This document shows, piece after piece, positions 36,000-48,385 of a stretch of DNA of 64,000 bases. How positions within the stretch are numbered: position 1 is the first letter of the stretch; the number at the start of each line of letters is the position of its first letter. The notes below the pieces were generated by a model. That model saw only the letters and a list, made by a program, of their open reading frames with translations, did not search any database and was not told the DNA's origin. Both the position numbers and the translations under genes were made by a program. The stretch lies in the NCBI GenBank assembly GCA_033002965.1, contig JAURVB010003513.1:62001-126000 (forward strand), read 5' to 3'. Origin of the DNA: Piper betle (Eukaryota > Streptophyta > Magnoliopsida > Piperales > Piperaceae).

Positions 36000-37640
36000 A
36001 ACCATGGTAAGTTAGATGTCCTTGGAAAAGTATCTCATCTTGAAAGTTCTCTCAAATTTACAATGTGTTGGCTTTGTTCTCTTTATTTCCCAATTTGGAT
36101 AAGTGATCTACTACTACTTTCTCAGAACCATTTTTGTTCGTTATTTCTAGGTCAAATTCTTGTTGTAGCAATACCTATTCGATGAGCCTTGGCTTGGCCT
36201 CTTTCTTTTTGCAATAAGTACTTTAAACCTGAGTGGTCTATGTGGACTATCACTTAGGTACACATCAAGTATGTTCTGAATTTATCCATAGCATATACTA
36301 CTTCTGACAATTCTTTCTCTATGGTAGTGTAATTTACCTGACTCTTATTTAATGTCTAACTGGCATAGTAGATGGTATGGAAGACCTTATTGATGCACTA
36401 ACCCAAGCTACACCAATGACACACTCACTTGCATCACACATTAACTCGAATGGTTGTGACCATATTGGTGAAGCAATGATTGGAATAGAAAGGAGTTTTC
36501 CTTCAGTTTCCTAACTTCTTATAGACAAGCTTCATTAAATTTGAAAGCTCTGTCTTTTTCCAATAAATTGCAAAGTGGTTACACAATATTTGAAAAGACT
36601 TTTATAAACATCTTGTGAAATCGAGCATGGCCTAGAGTGCATCCTCCCATGACATTGGTTGGTGGTGGAAACTTCTCAATTACTTCTACTTTTGCTTTGT
36701 CCACATCTAAGCCTTCGCTTGAGACTTTATGCCCTAACACAATTCCCCCAAGTACCATGAAGTGACATTTTTCCAAGTTCAAAACTAGGTTGGTACTTTC
36801 ACATCTTTTCAAAGCCTTGTCTAAAGTCTCCAAACATTGACGATGGAGCTTCTAAATATTGAAAAATCATTCATCAAAATTTCCATCCCATCTTCCATAA
36901 TATATAAGAAAATGGACATGATGCATCTTTGAAATGTTCTTGGAGCATTGCATAGTCCGAAGGGCATCCTTCTAAAGGCAAATATTCCATATGGGTATGT
37001 GAATGTAGTCTTCTCCTAATCTTTCAGATGGATTGCTATTTGGTTGTATCGAAAGTAACCATCTATGAAGCAATAGTGTTCTTGTCCAGCTAACAGATCA
37101 AGCATCGTGTTAATGAATGGTAAAGGAAAATGATCCATTATTGCGTCCTTGCTTAGTTTCCTTTAGTCCATACACCTCTCCATCGCGTGATATTTCTAAA
37201 GAAATTAGCTCATTGTTCTGATTGGTTATAACGATTATTCCTCCTTTCTTTGAAACACATTATGCAAAGCTGACCCCATGAACTATCAGGAATTGAATAG
37301 ATGATTCCAACATTGTACTTAAGGTTGTGCAATAAATAATCATAGGTAGAGCATTAGGTTGTGCAAGAAATGCATACTTAAGGTGCTTTGGCAAGGGCTT
37401 CAAATCCAGATCTAGAGGACTAATAATGGATAGAATGTTCATCTTTAGTTTTGTCTGTGATGTAAGCAAGGGCTCTGGCTGCCCGTACCTTGTACTCATC
37501 TTTGGTTGGTTATCTAACCAAGCCATTAATTCGGCCAGATGTTTATCTTCTCTTGTGTTGAAGAGGGTCTGAGAATTGGCTTCTTTCTTATAGTTTTGTG
37601 ACTTTTTGTTCAATGATGTTGATAGCAAAACAATCATCAG
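36000..37640 (-). pseudogene. Athila reverse transcriptase and RNase H remnant, copy 2
   Basis: The N-terminal linker is at 37260-37637 (PLDLDLKPLPKHLKYAFL). Reverse transcriptase follows with GQEHYCFIDGY, YPYGIFAFRRMPFGLCNAP and, near 36868, LMNDFSI. It continues at 36579-36833 (RCESTNLVLNLEKCHFMV, GIVLGHKVSSEGLDVDKAKVEVI). The catalytic MDD box therefore reads MND, losing one aspartate. Frameshifts and stops are frequent. RNase H is too decayed to outline clearly between about 36000 and 36500. Confidence 0.85.
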
Positions 37641-37914
37641 TTGTCTATTTCATGGCCTTGACGATGTTAAACACTATTTTCCATTGTTCATCCCCATAAT
37701 TAGGTCACTAGCGGCCACATCATTTGTGTTCTTCCTATTACAAGAAATGGTTGACCTAGGATGATTGAGACAACCTCATTTTCTTCCATGTCCAATATCA
37801 CAAAGTTAGTTGGAAGATGAACTTGTCCACCTTCAACAAAATATTTTTAATTTCTTCCTTTGTAAAGATGTAAGACTTGTCAACTAACTGTAATTTCACA
37901 TTTGTAGGTTTTAC

Positions 37915-38151
37915 CTATCTTATCCAAAATTTCTTGTAGATGGACAGTGAAATCAAGTTGATGCTAGCGCTCCACATAGCACTTTCGATGAAAAATTTGA
38001 TCCCATGGAGCAGTGAATGAGGATCCTTCAACTTTGGGAACTTCCTTTGAACCACTACACGACACTCTTCATTTAGTGGCACAGTTTCAAACTCCTTTAG
38101 CCTCTTCTTTTTAGAAAAAATCTGTTTTATAAACATTGCATATCTAGACAT
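37915..38151 (-). pseudogene. Athila protease region remnant, copy 2
   Basis: MSRYAMFIKQIFSKKKRL, FETVPLNEECRVVVQRKFPKL and SASINLISLSIYKK match the region around the Athila aspartic protease site. The usual DLGASIN active-site motif is changed here to WSASIN, so the catalytic aspartate is missing. Confidence 0.75.
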
Positions 38152-38249
38152 TTGCTCTAATGCCTTGACAAATGGGATGTTAGTGGTTAACTTTCTGATA
38201 ATGTTAAAAAATTCTTGGAACTTCTAATTAATCTTGCTTCTTTGTTGCC

Positions 38250-39632
38250 TCTATGGATAAAGAAGCTTGGGAACGTACCTTGCTGGTTCAAGCTGAGGAA
38301 TTGGTTTATGCACATCTACCCATCCATCTTCATTTTCTTTTTCCATGCATGGGCTTCCTTCATTATTACTTGTATCTGGCCTATGATTTTTGTGGGGGCC
38401 AGACAATTCCTTTCCACTTGCCAATACTGCTGCCTTGCATTCCTCATCTTCTTCCATTCTTGACACTTATGTGTCACTTGGGAGACTACCAGGTAGGCGA
38501 TTGTTCAAAGCACTTGTCAATTGTCCCAATTGGTTCTCCAAAGTTTCTGATGGAAGCTTGTTGGGTTTGCAACTATTGCTGTTGAGTTTGCATAAAATGG
38601 ATAATGATATCTTCCATTGACATCTTTTTTTCAGCATGTGATTGCAACATGTTTTGTGCCTCTTCCTAAAACCCATGTGGGGTTTGGGCTTGAGCATCAT
38701 CTGACCACCAGCTGTTTCCTGCCAATCCAATGTTTGGATGGCTTCTCCAACCTGAACTATAGGTGTTTGAGTGAGGGTTGTTTTGATTTCTAATGTAATT
38801 ACCGATGAAGTTGGCTGTCTCAGTTTGAAATGGACGTTGCTCCCATGAACGGTCATTTCCACAAAAATCACTGGATAGGGCTTGTGTTGCCAGGGCATGG
38901 ACCGGAATCTTGTTCTACAGATTCTGCATGTGCTTACTTAATGCTGTAATCTATGCTAAGAGGGCATTAAAAACATCCATTTGTATAACTCCTGATACAT
39001 TTTTCCTTGATTTTCTATCATACATCATTTGATGGTATTTAGAAGCTAGCTTCTCCATTAGCTCATATGCTTCATTATAATTCTTTTTCATGATGAATCC
39101 TCTTGTTGAAACATTAACAATAGACTTAGTTTAACTAATGCACCCATTGAAAAAGGTTTGAATTTGAACCCATAGTTGAATCTCATAATAAGAACACTTT
39201 CTTAACAAGTCTTTGAATCTCTCCCAAGTATCATAGAAGGATTCATTATCCATTTGGACAAATGAACTAATTCTATATATGGGCTGCACTATTAGGGATG
39301 GTGGGAAATATTTAAACGTAAACTTTCTTTTCATTTTAAACATCACAAGTTTTAGCTCAAAGTTGTTATTTAAAATCTGTGGCCTCTCAATACTAGGATT
39401 GAAATCTTCTAGCAGTGGCAAAGCCACTTCTGCCAATGGTCTATTGCTTTTATCATGCTCAAGCTGACTTTGGTGCGCTGGACAAACTTGGTTACCCATG
39501 TTGTTGTTTTACAAAAGCTTGCCCCATAGAGTTTTGTTCGACCAAGTTCTGATTTCGAATATTCTGGTTAACAAAAGCTTGATCTCAAATGTTTTGATTC
39601 CCAAAATTTTGTCGGTTAAAATTATTAGTCAT
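38250..39632 (-). pseudogene. Athila gag, copy 2 (disrupted)
   Basis: The start codon is the complement of 39630-39632. The conserved gag block is at 39131-39499 and is identical in translation to copy 1 at 215-583. The C-terminal part at 38467-38898 contains ETLENQLGQLTSALNNRLPGSLPSDT in pieces, the usual Athila gag end. It carries the same N-terminal breaks as copy 1. The part to the left of 38917 cannot be compared because copy 1 leaves the window. Confidence 0.85.
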
Positions 39633-39788
39633 GGCTTACCTCCGCTCTTGTCTGATCCTTAAGTAAGTCTTTCAATTTTTGGATCAAAAGGACACAATCC
39701 TTCTTGTTGGGGCATTTACATATACTACCTGAAAACACATTAAATATGTTTTCTAAAAAATAACTATCAACAAAGATAAAAATAAAGC

Positions 39789-39811
39789 AAATCGCCAATA
39801 ACGGTGCTAAA
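39789..39811 (-). promoter_or_regulatory. Degenerate tRNA-Asp-type primer-binding site, Athila copy 2
   Basis: It is identical to the degenerate site at 873-895 and in the same position relative to LTR and gag. Confidence 0.6.
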
Positions 39812-39815
39812 AGCA

Positions 39816-41294
39816 TGTTGTGCTATTTCAATGCATCGCACAAGTGCACCATCATATAAGTAATAAAGTGATAGGTGGGTATTATTCCCACCAGGATTTG
39901 ATGTTCTATTGTATTGATAATAGTTAGATTATTAAACCTACCGATCTATTCACAAAGAGTATATGACATGATGGAAATCTATTCTAAAATTAATAGTTAA
40001 AGTAAGGGCATGGAAAATGTATAGTATTCTAACTTAGAAAATGATGCAACGACACGAAGACAAAAGCAATGTTAACATCGGTTCTCTTAATGAAAATATA
40101 TGTGGGATAGATAATTTCACTAGGTTAATATGTAGCATATCTTGTTATGTTAATCAAGTTACACATAATTACAATTGATATCTAAGGGAATGAATTTAAT
40201 TGTAACGGGCTTCCAATTCTTATTACAACCTACTGCCCTAGCTTCATTTCATATTCTTGTGCAAACAAAACTAGGTTGGTGCATTACGATCAACCCCTTA
40301 TATAGATATCTATGATTCTAATGCATACTTACTGTTAAAACCATAATCTACTTCATCCATTGATATCATCGACTTGCTATTCTTCGGTCTTGATCAAGTC
40401 CCTTGATCAAGTTAGCTACTCCCTTAAAGCAATAAGAACAGGTATGAAGTAATCAACCCACAATCAGTGCAACAAGATAACACAAATAAGATAAATTTCA
40501 TATCAACTAAAATCCATCATACACAAAGATCACTACATTTACGCCATAAAAAAATACATCATGAAGCTCATAAAAGAAGACACCATTGTAAGAAGAGAAG
40601 AGAAAAGTTTTGCAAATCTGTGACGATGAGGCCTTGGTATGAACTTCTCTTCTGTAATGTTGCTTCTTTGTCACTCAGCTATGACAACTACTTCTCTACA
40701 ACCTTCAACTCCCCCTTCAGATCAGTAGTGTGGAGCTTGGGAGGATGAAAGGTGGTTTTCATCCTCCAAGACCTTCCTCTAATCTATGTATGGATATGTT
40801 CCTCCTATCTATGCCGATCTCCCTTTATAATGTGAGTGAGTGTGTACATATATATCTGACGGAGGTAAAACTCTTCTCGATAACATGACAACTTCTTGGT
40901 AAGATCCTTCCTCTAAAGTACGGCAAGTGTTGACTCCATCATCCACACTTCTACTTATATATGCATCCTTATCCCCTTTTTGTCTCAACAAAGTTGGTGG
41001 AGTTGTCCTATAGAATTCAAGTAATTACAATTAGATGTACATGTCAAACCGGTGGAGAAAATTTCCTTGCAACTTCTATCCCAACTACTGCACACGAGTA
41101 TTTCTTTTAATCATTGATGGTCGGTGGATGTGTTCCTTTCTTGCTCATTAAGGTGTTCATCTAATGGGAAAGACTTGGGTGGATTATGTAGACCTGTCCG
41201 AAAGGTGGGGACTAGGTGCAGGGGAAATGTGCAGACTTCTTTTCATAGCTAAAAGCATGTGTGAGGGGCACGGTCCTCATGTCTAATTATGACA
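39816..41294 (-). mobile_element. Athila 5' LTR, copy 2
   Basis: It matches 900-2379 with a handful of substitutions and one 1-base deletion near 41224. The outer edge reads TTATGACA, then the flank TGACACGACC, which differs from the copy 1 flank. That is expected for independent insertions if 41294 is the true edge. The open frames at 40467-40748 and 40809-40991 duplicate those of copy 1 and have no recognisable product. Confidence 0.8.
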
Positions 41295-43319
41295 TGACAC
41301 GACCAAACCAAAAATAGAAGTCATGGAAGTATAGTGTTCAACTGGGTGCACCAAACACCGAGGAGACTAGGGGCCTTGACTCACACATACTATACCATAC
41401 ACATACACACGATAAAAGTGTCGGACAAAAGCAAGTCGATCCAAGTAAAGACTAAACCAATGCTAAAATTATACTAGGGTCCTGGGTTTTACACCCATCT
41501 TGTCGATCATCCCTCCTCCTCTACCTGCGTAACGGCCCCCCAATTTCTATACATATAATCAAGGCCATTACTATGACCTACGTGTTGCATCTACTAAACA
41601 TAAATAGAGCAATAATATGTAATAAATGAATAAAACATGTACAAATCACAACCAATTCACGAACATAAAGATAAACACGGAAATAATTAATACAATAGAT
41701 ATTATAGTAATCAAACTACATAATAGAATCCAAATCATAATACTAATACATCATATCCAATTGAGTTCAACTCAAGATAAGTCCCTAAACTTATAAATGA
41801 AACTAAAATAAAATAGAAATCAATTGGGTTGAGGTTTATTATTCCTCATTGCCAAAAATTGCTAGTCTCGTTAACTTGCATACAACAGAAGTTGTTTGGT
41901 CTATATGACTAAAGATACTTATGCCCTTGGCAAAACACATCACATATAACGTGAACCAGGTTTTGTATGAGAAATGATTGATTAAACTTCATAAATACTG
42001 AATAAACATATCTCTAGCATTAATAATTTAAATATACATAACGTAATCAGAATAAAATTTTTTATAACATAACATAAATCAAGTTAACTTAAATTATTTA
42101 ACTGATTAATCACATTTATACTTAGTTCATTAGGTGAACGTAATAGGTAATGAGTTTGCACATAACTCAATTGAGAATGACTACGCCGGACCAAACACAT
42201 TCATAATGAAAATCTACAAATTACCACATGTGTTTTAGAGGCAATAGTGTGTTGAGAACAACAAGTTTTTCAACTCCATAATGGACGGCAATCATCACTT
42301 AGGGGGTGCACTGTAGTCACTAGAATAATAGGTCTACTAAACCGGTCAACCGGCCTGAAGGTCTAGGTTTCTCTATGCCTCATCTCCATTGAAAACTGTT
42401 AAGTCATAGGCCTAATGCTTAAACTTAACTAATAAAAATATAAAAACATTTCTTAGTCATATGTCTTATCTTATTCACTTCTAACCATACATGTCATATC
42501 ATATGCTTCGTTTTCGATTGAAAACATTGTTCGATTAATCATACATCTAAACTGGCGAATCAAGTAAAACTAGGGATCTTAAAACTTCCCAAATAACGAC
42601 TAAGAAGACCTAGATATCATGACATTTCCTCGTGACTTCAGCAATTGTCCACCCCTTACTATGTGCATAAATCAAAATTCCTAACTTATTACAAACATAA
42701 CATATATATATATATATATTTATACATACATACATACATGAATGACATGATCTTAAATGAACACACACATATATTTGTACATACAAGAAATAACTACATC
42801 AAACTAAACATAAACAACACATATAAGGGCATATATAAATAAGTAACAACCAATTAAATATATAAACACATGATGCACATATAATTAAACATATAGATTA
42901 ATCAATGATTAACTAATTACTTTTAAATTTAATTAAATAAGTGGTTTCACCACTTGAGAATTGTGCACACAATGAATAGTATTTTTAACAAAGCTAATTT
43001 CATTTAATAAGTCATTAATTACAACTAATCGTATCATATAGTGCCTAATTAAATAGGAAAATTAACCCCATATTTTTATTCTAATTTTCCTTAATAATTC
43101 GATTTCTCTTAAACTACACATCTAAAAATTGTGAAATTTCAAGTACAAACTATTAACTCCTTAATTAAAAATGGGATATTTTTATTTTCAAGTATATTCA
43201 CAATTTAAAGATGAAAAAATATATGTGAAATTTGTCCAAAAATTACATAGAAAATTCAACTTTACACGAATCCATCAAAACCCATACAGATTGTGATTAA
43301 GTAGCTTATAATCATATAT
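41295..43319. other. AT-rich retroelement debris
   Basis: The block 41295-41530 resembles 5140-5204 joined to 5581-5635. GTAACGGCCCCCC near 41528 resembles an LTR start. A short (TA)n is at 42703-42718. No gene is recognised; the frame at 42645-42842 is low-complexity. Confidence 0.4.
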
Positions 43320-43320
43320 A

Positions 43321-43446
43321 CTAGTTGTTTGCCGGTGCATTGCATGGAGTTTTAAAATGTTTAATTATTTATTATTATTATATTTGAGTCTTCGATTATT
43401 TCTAGTGATTTTAGATTTGACATAAATTTTAATTTACTTAGAATAT
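43321..43446 (-). mobile_element. 3' end of a Helitron, truncated by an LTR
   Basis: Read on the minus strand, it ends CCATGCAATGCACCGGCAAA, then CAACTAG, followed by T. This matches the GC-richer hairpin zone plus terminal CTAG of short plant Helitrons, as at 56637 and 58008. The other end is missing, probably cut by the LTR that begins at 43447. Confidence 0.5.
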
Positions 43447-45033
43447 TGTAACATCCCAATTCGGCATGGACATAACCCGAATCATGATGTTATAATGTGC
43501 AAAACTGTTTGTTGGGCTACTAGTTCAAACTAATTTATATGGAAGTAAATCTCAAGCTTTTCACATGCTTAAGATGAAAACCCTAAACGTTCTACTAAAT
43601 GATGCATGTTGAACATATTCACTATATGTGGGGTCTTAATTTAAAAGGTCCTATTATGAGCACTCTCAGCGATAACAGAGGTGACACATCCCATTAATTA
43701 AGAGGGTAATCTTTAAAAAAATATAAAGTGCACCCTCAGCTATAGAGGAGGCAACATTTCCCTAGTAACTAGGAGGTTGCACATTATACATGCTATTGTA
43801 TGGTTGAGCTCTTATCCTTAGTTCAACCTTAGAATTAGGTGATTTGTTAGATGATGTTTGACATGTTAAGGAGAGTTAAAGGGTCATGGTTACCTATTTC
43901 ATATACCATACACATAACATTATCAATTACTATTACTCGGCATTCTTCAAGTGCTAGGGCTTCATACCCAACCACTTGTCTTCGTGTGGCCCTTTCAAGC
44001 GGTGTAGACCGTAAGCTCTTCCTATTCACATTGCTTCAAATGCTTAAAACATGCAATTGCAACCAAATAAGTCGAGTATACCTTATATTGGTCTAATCAT
44101 CAGTTCCAAGACTTTGAGGCTTATAACCAAAACCTGCAGACATATGTTAGTTGTTGCCCCATAGTAACTCCTCGTACAACAACATAGTAATATGTAGAAG
44201 TAACACGTGTACAATCAATAAGCTTGAGGTCAAATCATCACATAGAAGTCACAAAATACATTCCAGGGCACCAACATACATAATAGTACGTCATCACAAA
44301 ACATAATCTCCACAAGGCATACATTAAATAATCAATGAAGCACAATCTCTCACCATGAGCCCATCAATCCGTCTACCTACAAAAGCCATCACCAAAGAAG
44401 CTCTCTTATGTAAATATAAGGGTAAACATCAGTAATTAAACAAATTTAATTGCTAGTCTAAAATTAACTTGCAATAATAAATTTGGCAAATGATTGACTA
44501 GCACCCATGTGAAACAACTAGAATTGCAAGGGTCCTCACAAGGGAATAAGCAGCACCCAGATGACACAACTTGAACTGGTCATCACAAGGCAATTAGTAG
44601 AAAAGAGTGGCACACTAAGCACTCTTGAGACTTATAAGCTGGCATGCTAAGCACTATAGTTATGAGCACAAGCATACAATCTTACACACCTTTGCCCTTA
44701 CCAAACCTCTGTATATCCCCTGCCATTGTACTCGAGTGGCTAGGAAAAGAGTGTTAGTGCTAAAAATTCCAGAAATGTGCTCCATTATGCAATAACATTT
44801 TTAATTGTTCTATGTAGGGTGAAAGGAATATTATTGCAATCTTCATATCTTTTTACAATTCAGTCATTTGGAAAAGTGAAATCCTCATATATTATATATA
44901 ATGGGCCTCGTTAGGGAACTATTGTATAAGGTTTCTAGATTTGGTTAGGGGTCACACCTTTGAAATTTTATTAAACTACATAAAAGATGACTAAATGACT
45001 TGATATTAATGGGATTCGATAAAACACCACTAA
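43447..45033 (+). mobile_element. Decayed LTR of the 29456 family
   Basis: It starts TGTAACATCCCAATTC and aligns with the first half of 29456-30043. The segment 43890-44150 is homologous to 11080-11216 plus 11902-12050. The right limit is unclear; another LTR start of the same kind occurs at 45034. Confidence 0.5.
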
Positions 45034-45789
45034 TGTAACACCATAATTTGACCCAAAAGGATGGACTGAATCGTGATATTTTAATTTGGAAGTTACACAT
45101 TGGGCAATCACGTACAGACTTTATAGAAGTGGATCTAAACCTTCAAAGGAGGCTTAAGACATACACCAGATTTGGTTTTCTTAGAATGCATGCAAGGTTC
45201 GTACTACAAAGGAAGATCTTAGACTTAAAGGAATCCTATATGAACACCCCTACCTGTAACCCCTACCCATAATATGAGGTACCTTTGTGGTACTGTTTAG
45301 GACTTACAGTATAGGTAACCTATGATAAAGCAGTCTAGAGGAGGCAACTTCACCCAAGCTTAGGAGCAACGCAGATGTGGACTTGAGTCGGACCAAACAA
45401 TGCTAACCAGATAGAGGGACACCAGTGTATGCTCATCTTAACTGGCAACTTTTCTTGAGAGTTGTTTGGGTGCGGGATCGTACGCCCCCTCAAATCGGTT
45501 CTTTTGTGATTCGGGTTTAAAGGTTCGGTGGGACCGAGGGGCCCTTGCCGCGCAAAGAGATAGTGCGATGGAAATAAAAAATATTACAAACCCATGAAAT
45601 GACACGCAGGAAATTTTTTACTTGGTTCCTTTTGGTTCAACTTGAATCCCTAAGTTAATCCACGGTGAGATTAGTACGCACAATGAATTTTTGTTGTCTT
45701 TAGATAAATTTGCCCTGATCTGTTTGGAAGGTCTTCAATTTATTTCTAGAGTGTTGATAGGCTGAAACAGGCCATTCCGGGTTGGTTCA
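45034..45789 (+). mobile_element. Second decayed LTR start of the same superfamily
   Basis: TGTAACACCATAATTTGACC followed by a GAATCGTGATATTTTAATTT-like block resembles the start at 43447. The open frame at 45048-45272 lies within it and shows no domain. The end is not defined. Confidence 0.45.
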
Positions 45790-46224
45790 AACCAAACAAA
45801 TGCTGGATCCGACCGGATGGCATACGTCGGCTTCTTTTCTTTCTGCGTGCGCTGGTCTATAGGTGGTTACGGTACACCAGCTCCAATCCGGGTTGCAGTT
45901 TCGTAACTGGTCACGGTCTGGCTTTGCGGACACGGCGAGGGAAAAGGATTTGGTCTCGGACACGACAAGAGCGGATGCGGTCAGTAGTAAACGGGTCCGA
46001 CAACCCGGCTGCAGCAGTGATGCAACGGTGGTTTTGGTGTCTCCATCGGCGGCTTTTCCGGCAGTTGAAGGTGGCGGAGATTGCCCAGAACTGTAGATCA
46101 TAGACCTATGGGTCTCTTATCGGTGGTGGCTCCGGTTGGTCAGTTGCATGCCGGAAAGTTAGATACTTTTCTGCACTTTTGTGCTACGCTGCTCCGATTG
46201 GTCACTTCTCATTTTTTCCTCCAT
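45790..46224. other. GC-rich island left of the TRIM array
   Basis: About 400 bp of GC-rich DNA has overlapping open frames on both strands (45787-46101 and 45863-46096), none with a recognisable domain. It resembles, in composition only, 20700-21100 and 59575-60345. It may be untranslated retroelement sequence or captured DNA. Confidence 0.45.
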
Positions 46225-46607
46225 TATGAGATCCCTCAACTTAGTCCCACATCTAATACCTACTGGGAGAAGATCTTGTTTATAAGTGGGAATGGACTAT
46301 AGATCTTTAACTTTCTGGGTACCCATTTTAAAGAAATAACTTAGCCCATTACGTTGCACTTTGGGCTGGGTCGTTACAAATGGTATCAGAGCCGACCTGG
46401 TTCCGTGTTAGATGGTGGGATGGACTAGGGACGTTGGCTAGGCTGCCGGTCACGGGCCAAAAAAGGTCGTGGGCTGGGGTTAGCAATGGGCCAAGACTAG
46501 AAACGTTAGCTAGGCTGCTGGTCACGGGCCAGAAAGGTCGTGGGCTGGGGCTAGCAACGGGCCAAGAATAAGCATTTCGGGGATGAAATTTCCTAAGGTG
46601 GGTGGAT

Positions 46608-48385
46608 TGTAAGAACCGTGAAAATATGTGAAAATTTTTATTTCAAGACTTGAACCTAAGTATTATGAAATATTATTTTCGATGAATGGATATGGTTGGT
46701 TATCAAGTAGACCGGTCACGATTCAACATAAAGCCAAACCCTAACCTTAGAGAACACGTAAGGCCAAACTCTGGCATTAGGGAAGACAAACCCAACCTAG
46801 AGAATACTGATTCGTGAACGGATGATGGGGTAAGAGAATTTAATAAAGGGACTCATTGAACCTAGGGAATACCTATACATGAATAGATGTGAGAATTTAA
46901 TTGAGGAACTCGTTGAAGCATATATATATAGGAGGAGGGGGTTAGGGAGGAAGGGCAGTCCAATCCTTCTTGCCTCCTCTCCAGTGCCTTTCCATTGTGG
47001 TGTAAGTATTTCATACTTCTTCTTAGTTTCTTTTCCATTAGAACTCTTACATGCATGGTTGCAACGCATAAATTCATTAGAAAAACCTTGCTAAGTTGCT
47101 GGAACTTTTTGGTATAAATTGGAATAGGTCTTTGGGTGTTGAGATATTGTATGGTTGCAAATTAGATGGCAGATATGAAATTCACGTTTGACTAGTTTCA
47201 AAAAACCCTATTTTTTTAGCCGCACTGTTCAAAATCTAATAATGGACATGTTAGAATGGAACGGACAGTCCATAAATAAATATCGGCCAATAGGGGGTAC
47301 GATGGAATGGACCCATCGGCCAATAGGGGGTATGATGGAATGGACCCATCCACCCAACATAATACGGGGTACGATGGAATGGACCCATCGGCCAATAGGG
47401 GGTACGATGGAATGGACCCATCCACCCAAAATAATAGGGGGTACGATGGAATGGACCCATCGGCTCAACCTAATACAGTGATACGGTGGAATGGACCCAT
47501 CGGCCAATAGGGGCGTACGGTGGAATGGACCCATCGGCTCAACCTAATAAGTGGTACGATGGAATGGACCTATCGGCCAATAGGGGGTACGGTGGAATGG
47601 ACCTATCGGCTCAACCTAATACAGTGGTACGGTGGAATGGACCCATCGGCCAATAGGGGGTACGGTGGAATGGACCCATCGGCTCAACATAATAAGTGGT
47701 ACGGTGGAATGGACCCATCGGCTCAGCATAATAAGTGGTACGGTAGAATGGACCCATCAGCCAATAAGGGGTACGGTGGAATGGACCCATCGGCCAATAG
47801 GGGGTACGATGGAATGGACCCATCGGCCAATAGGGAGTACGGTGGAATGGACCCATCGGCCCAACATAATAGGGGGTACGATGGAATGAACCCATCGGCC
47901 AATAGGGGGCACGATGGACTGACCCATCGGCCCAATATTTTGTAGTGGCACGGTGGACTAACCCATCAGCCAATAGAACTACAACATAATAGAGGGTACG
48001 ATGGAATGAACCCATCAGCCAATAGGGGGCACGATGGACTGACCCATCGGCCCAATATTTTATAGTGGCACGGTGGACTAACCCATCAGCCAATAGAACT
48101 ACATCGAGCTTGATCCCGACATGGGTATGTAGGCCAATCAAGATTGTTTGATTTCAGCTCAAATAAGGTAGAATAAAAGTATGATAGGATAGTCAGGTTA
48201 GGAGAATGGGTAATAAATGGGACTTCTTTTTATTTTGTTTTGAGTTATAAATGTGGCTATGGGAAATGGTCTAAGACTGTGGGAACCATTATTTTATAAC
48301 TTATTACTTGGCATTTAGTAGTTTTATTTTGGTAACACTTGGCCAACAAGGCCCACAATATTGTTAAAAATGGCCGGTCGTTACA
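46608..48385 (+). mobile_element. Probable solo LTR carrying a minisatellite
   Basis: It runs from TGTAAGAACCGTG to GGCCGGTCGTTACA, typical gypsy LTR ends. There is no primer-binding site, gag or pol. A TATATATATAGG promoter-like string lies at 46920-46931. It sits exactly at the TRIM internal/LTR junction. The flanks (TGGAT left, GGGCA right) do not form a convincing TSD, so recombination is an alternative to insertion. Confidence 0.6.
47283..48103. repeat. Minisatellite, 33-38-bp units, with a higher-order duplication
   Basis: About twenty units are built on GGAATGGACCCATCGGCCAA followed by either TAGGGGGTACGGT (33 bp) or a CTCAACCTAATAAGTGGTACG-type end (about 38 bp). The right end has a duplicated block of about 120 bp (near 47874 and 47993) with GGCACGGTGGACTAACCC. 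Because many units are multiples of three and free of stops, long open frames appear on both strands. They are not evidence of a protein. Confidence 0.9.

Noticed and set aside
34393..41294. An endogenous virus rather than a retrotransposon.
   Set aside because: The gag, protease, reverse transcriptase and integrase blocks fit Athila retrotransposons in order and motif. No envelope-like or movement-protein region was seen.
47283..48103. Possible CRISPR-like array because of regular short repeats.
   Set aside because: There are no unique spacers, the units are contiguous and diverge gradually, and the DNA is plant nuclear.
47611..48141. A 176-codon minus-strand open frame of repeated peptides.
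   Set aside because: It is a by-product of the stop-free 33-bp minisatellite unit; frames are open on both strands.
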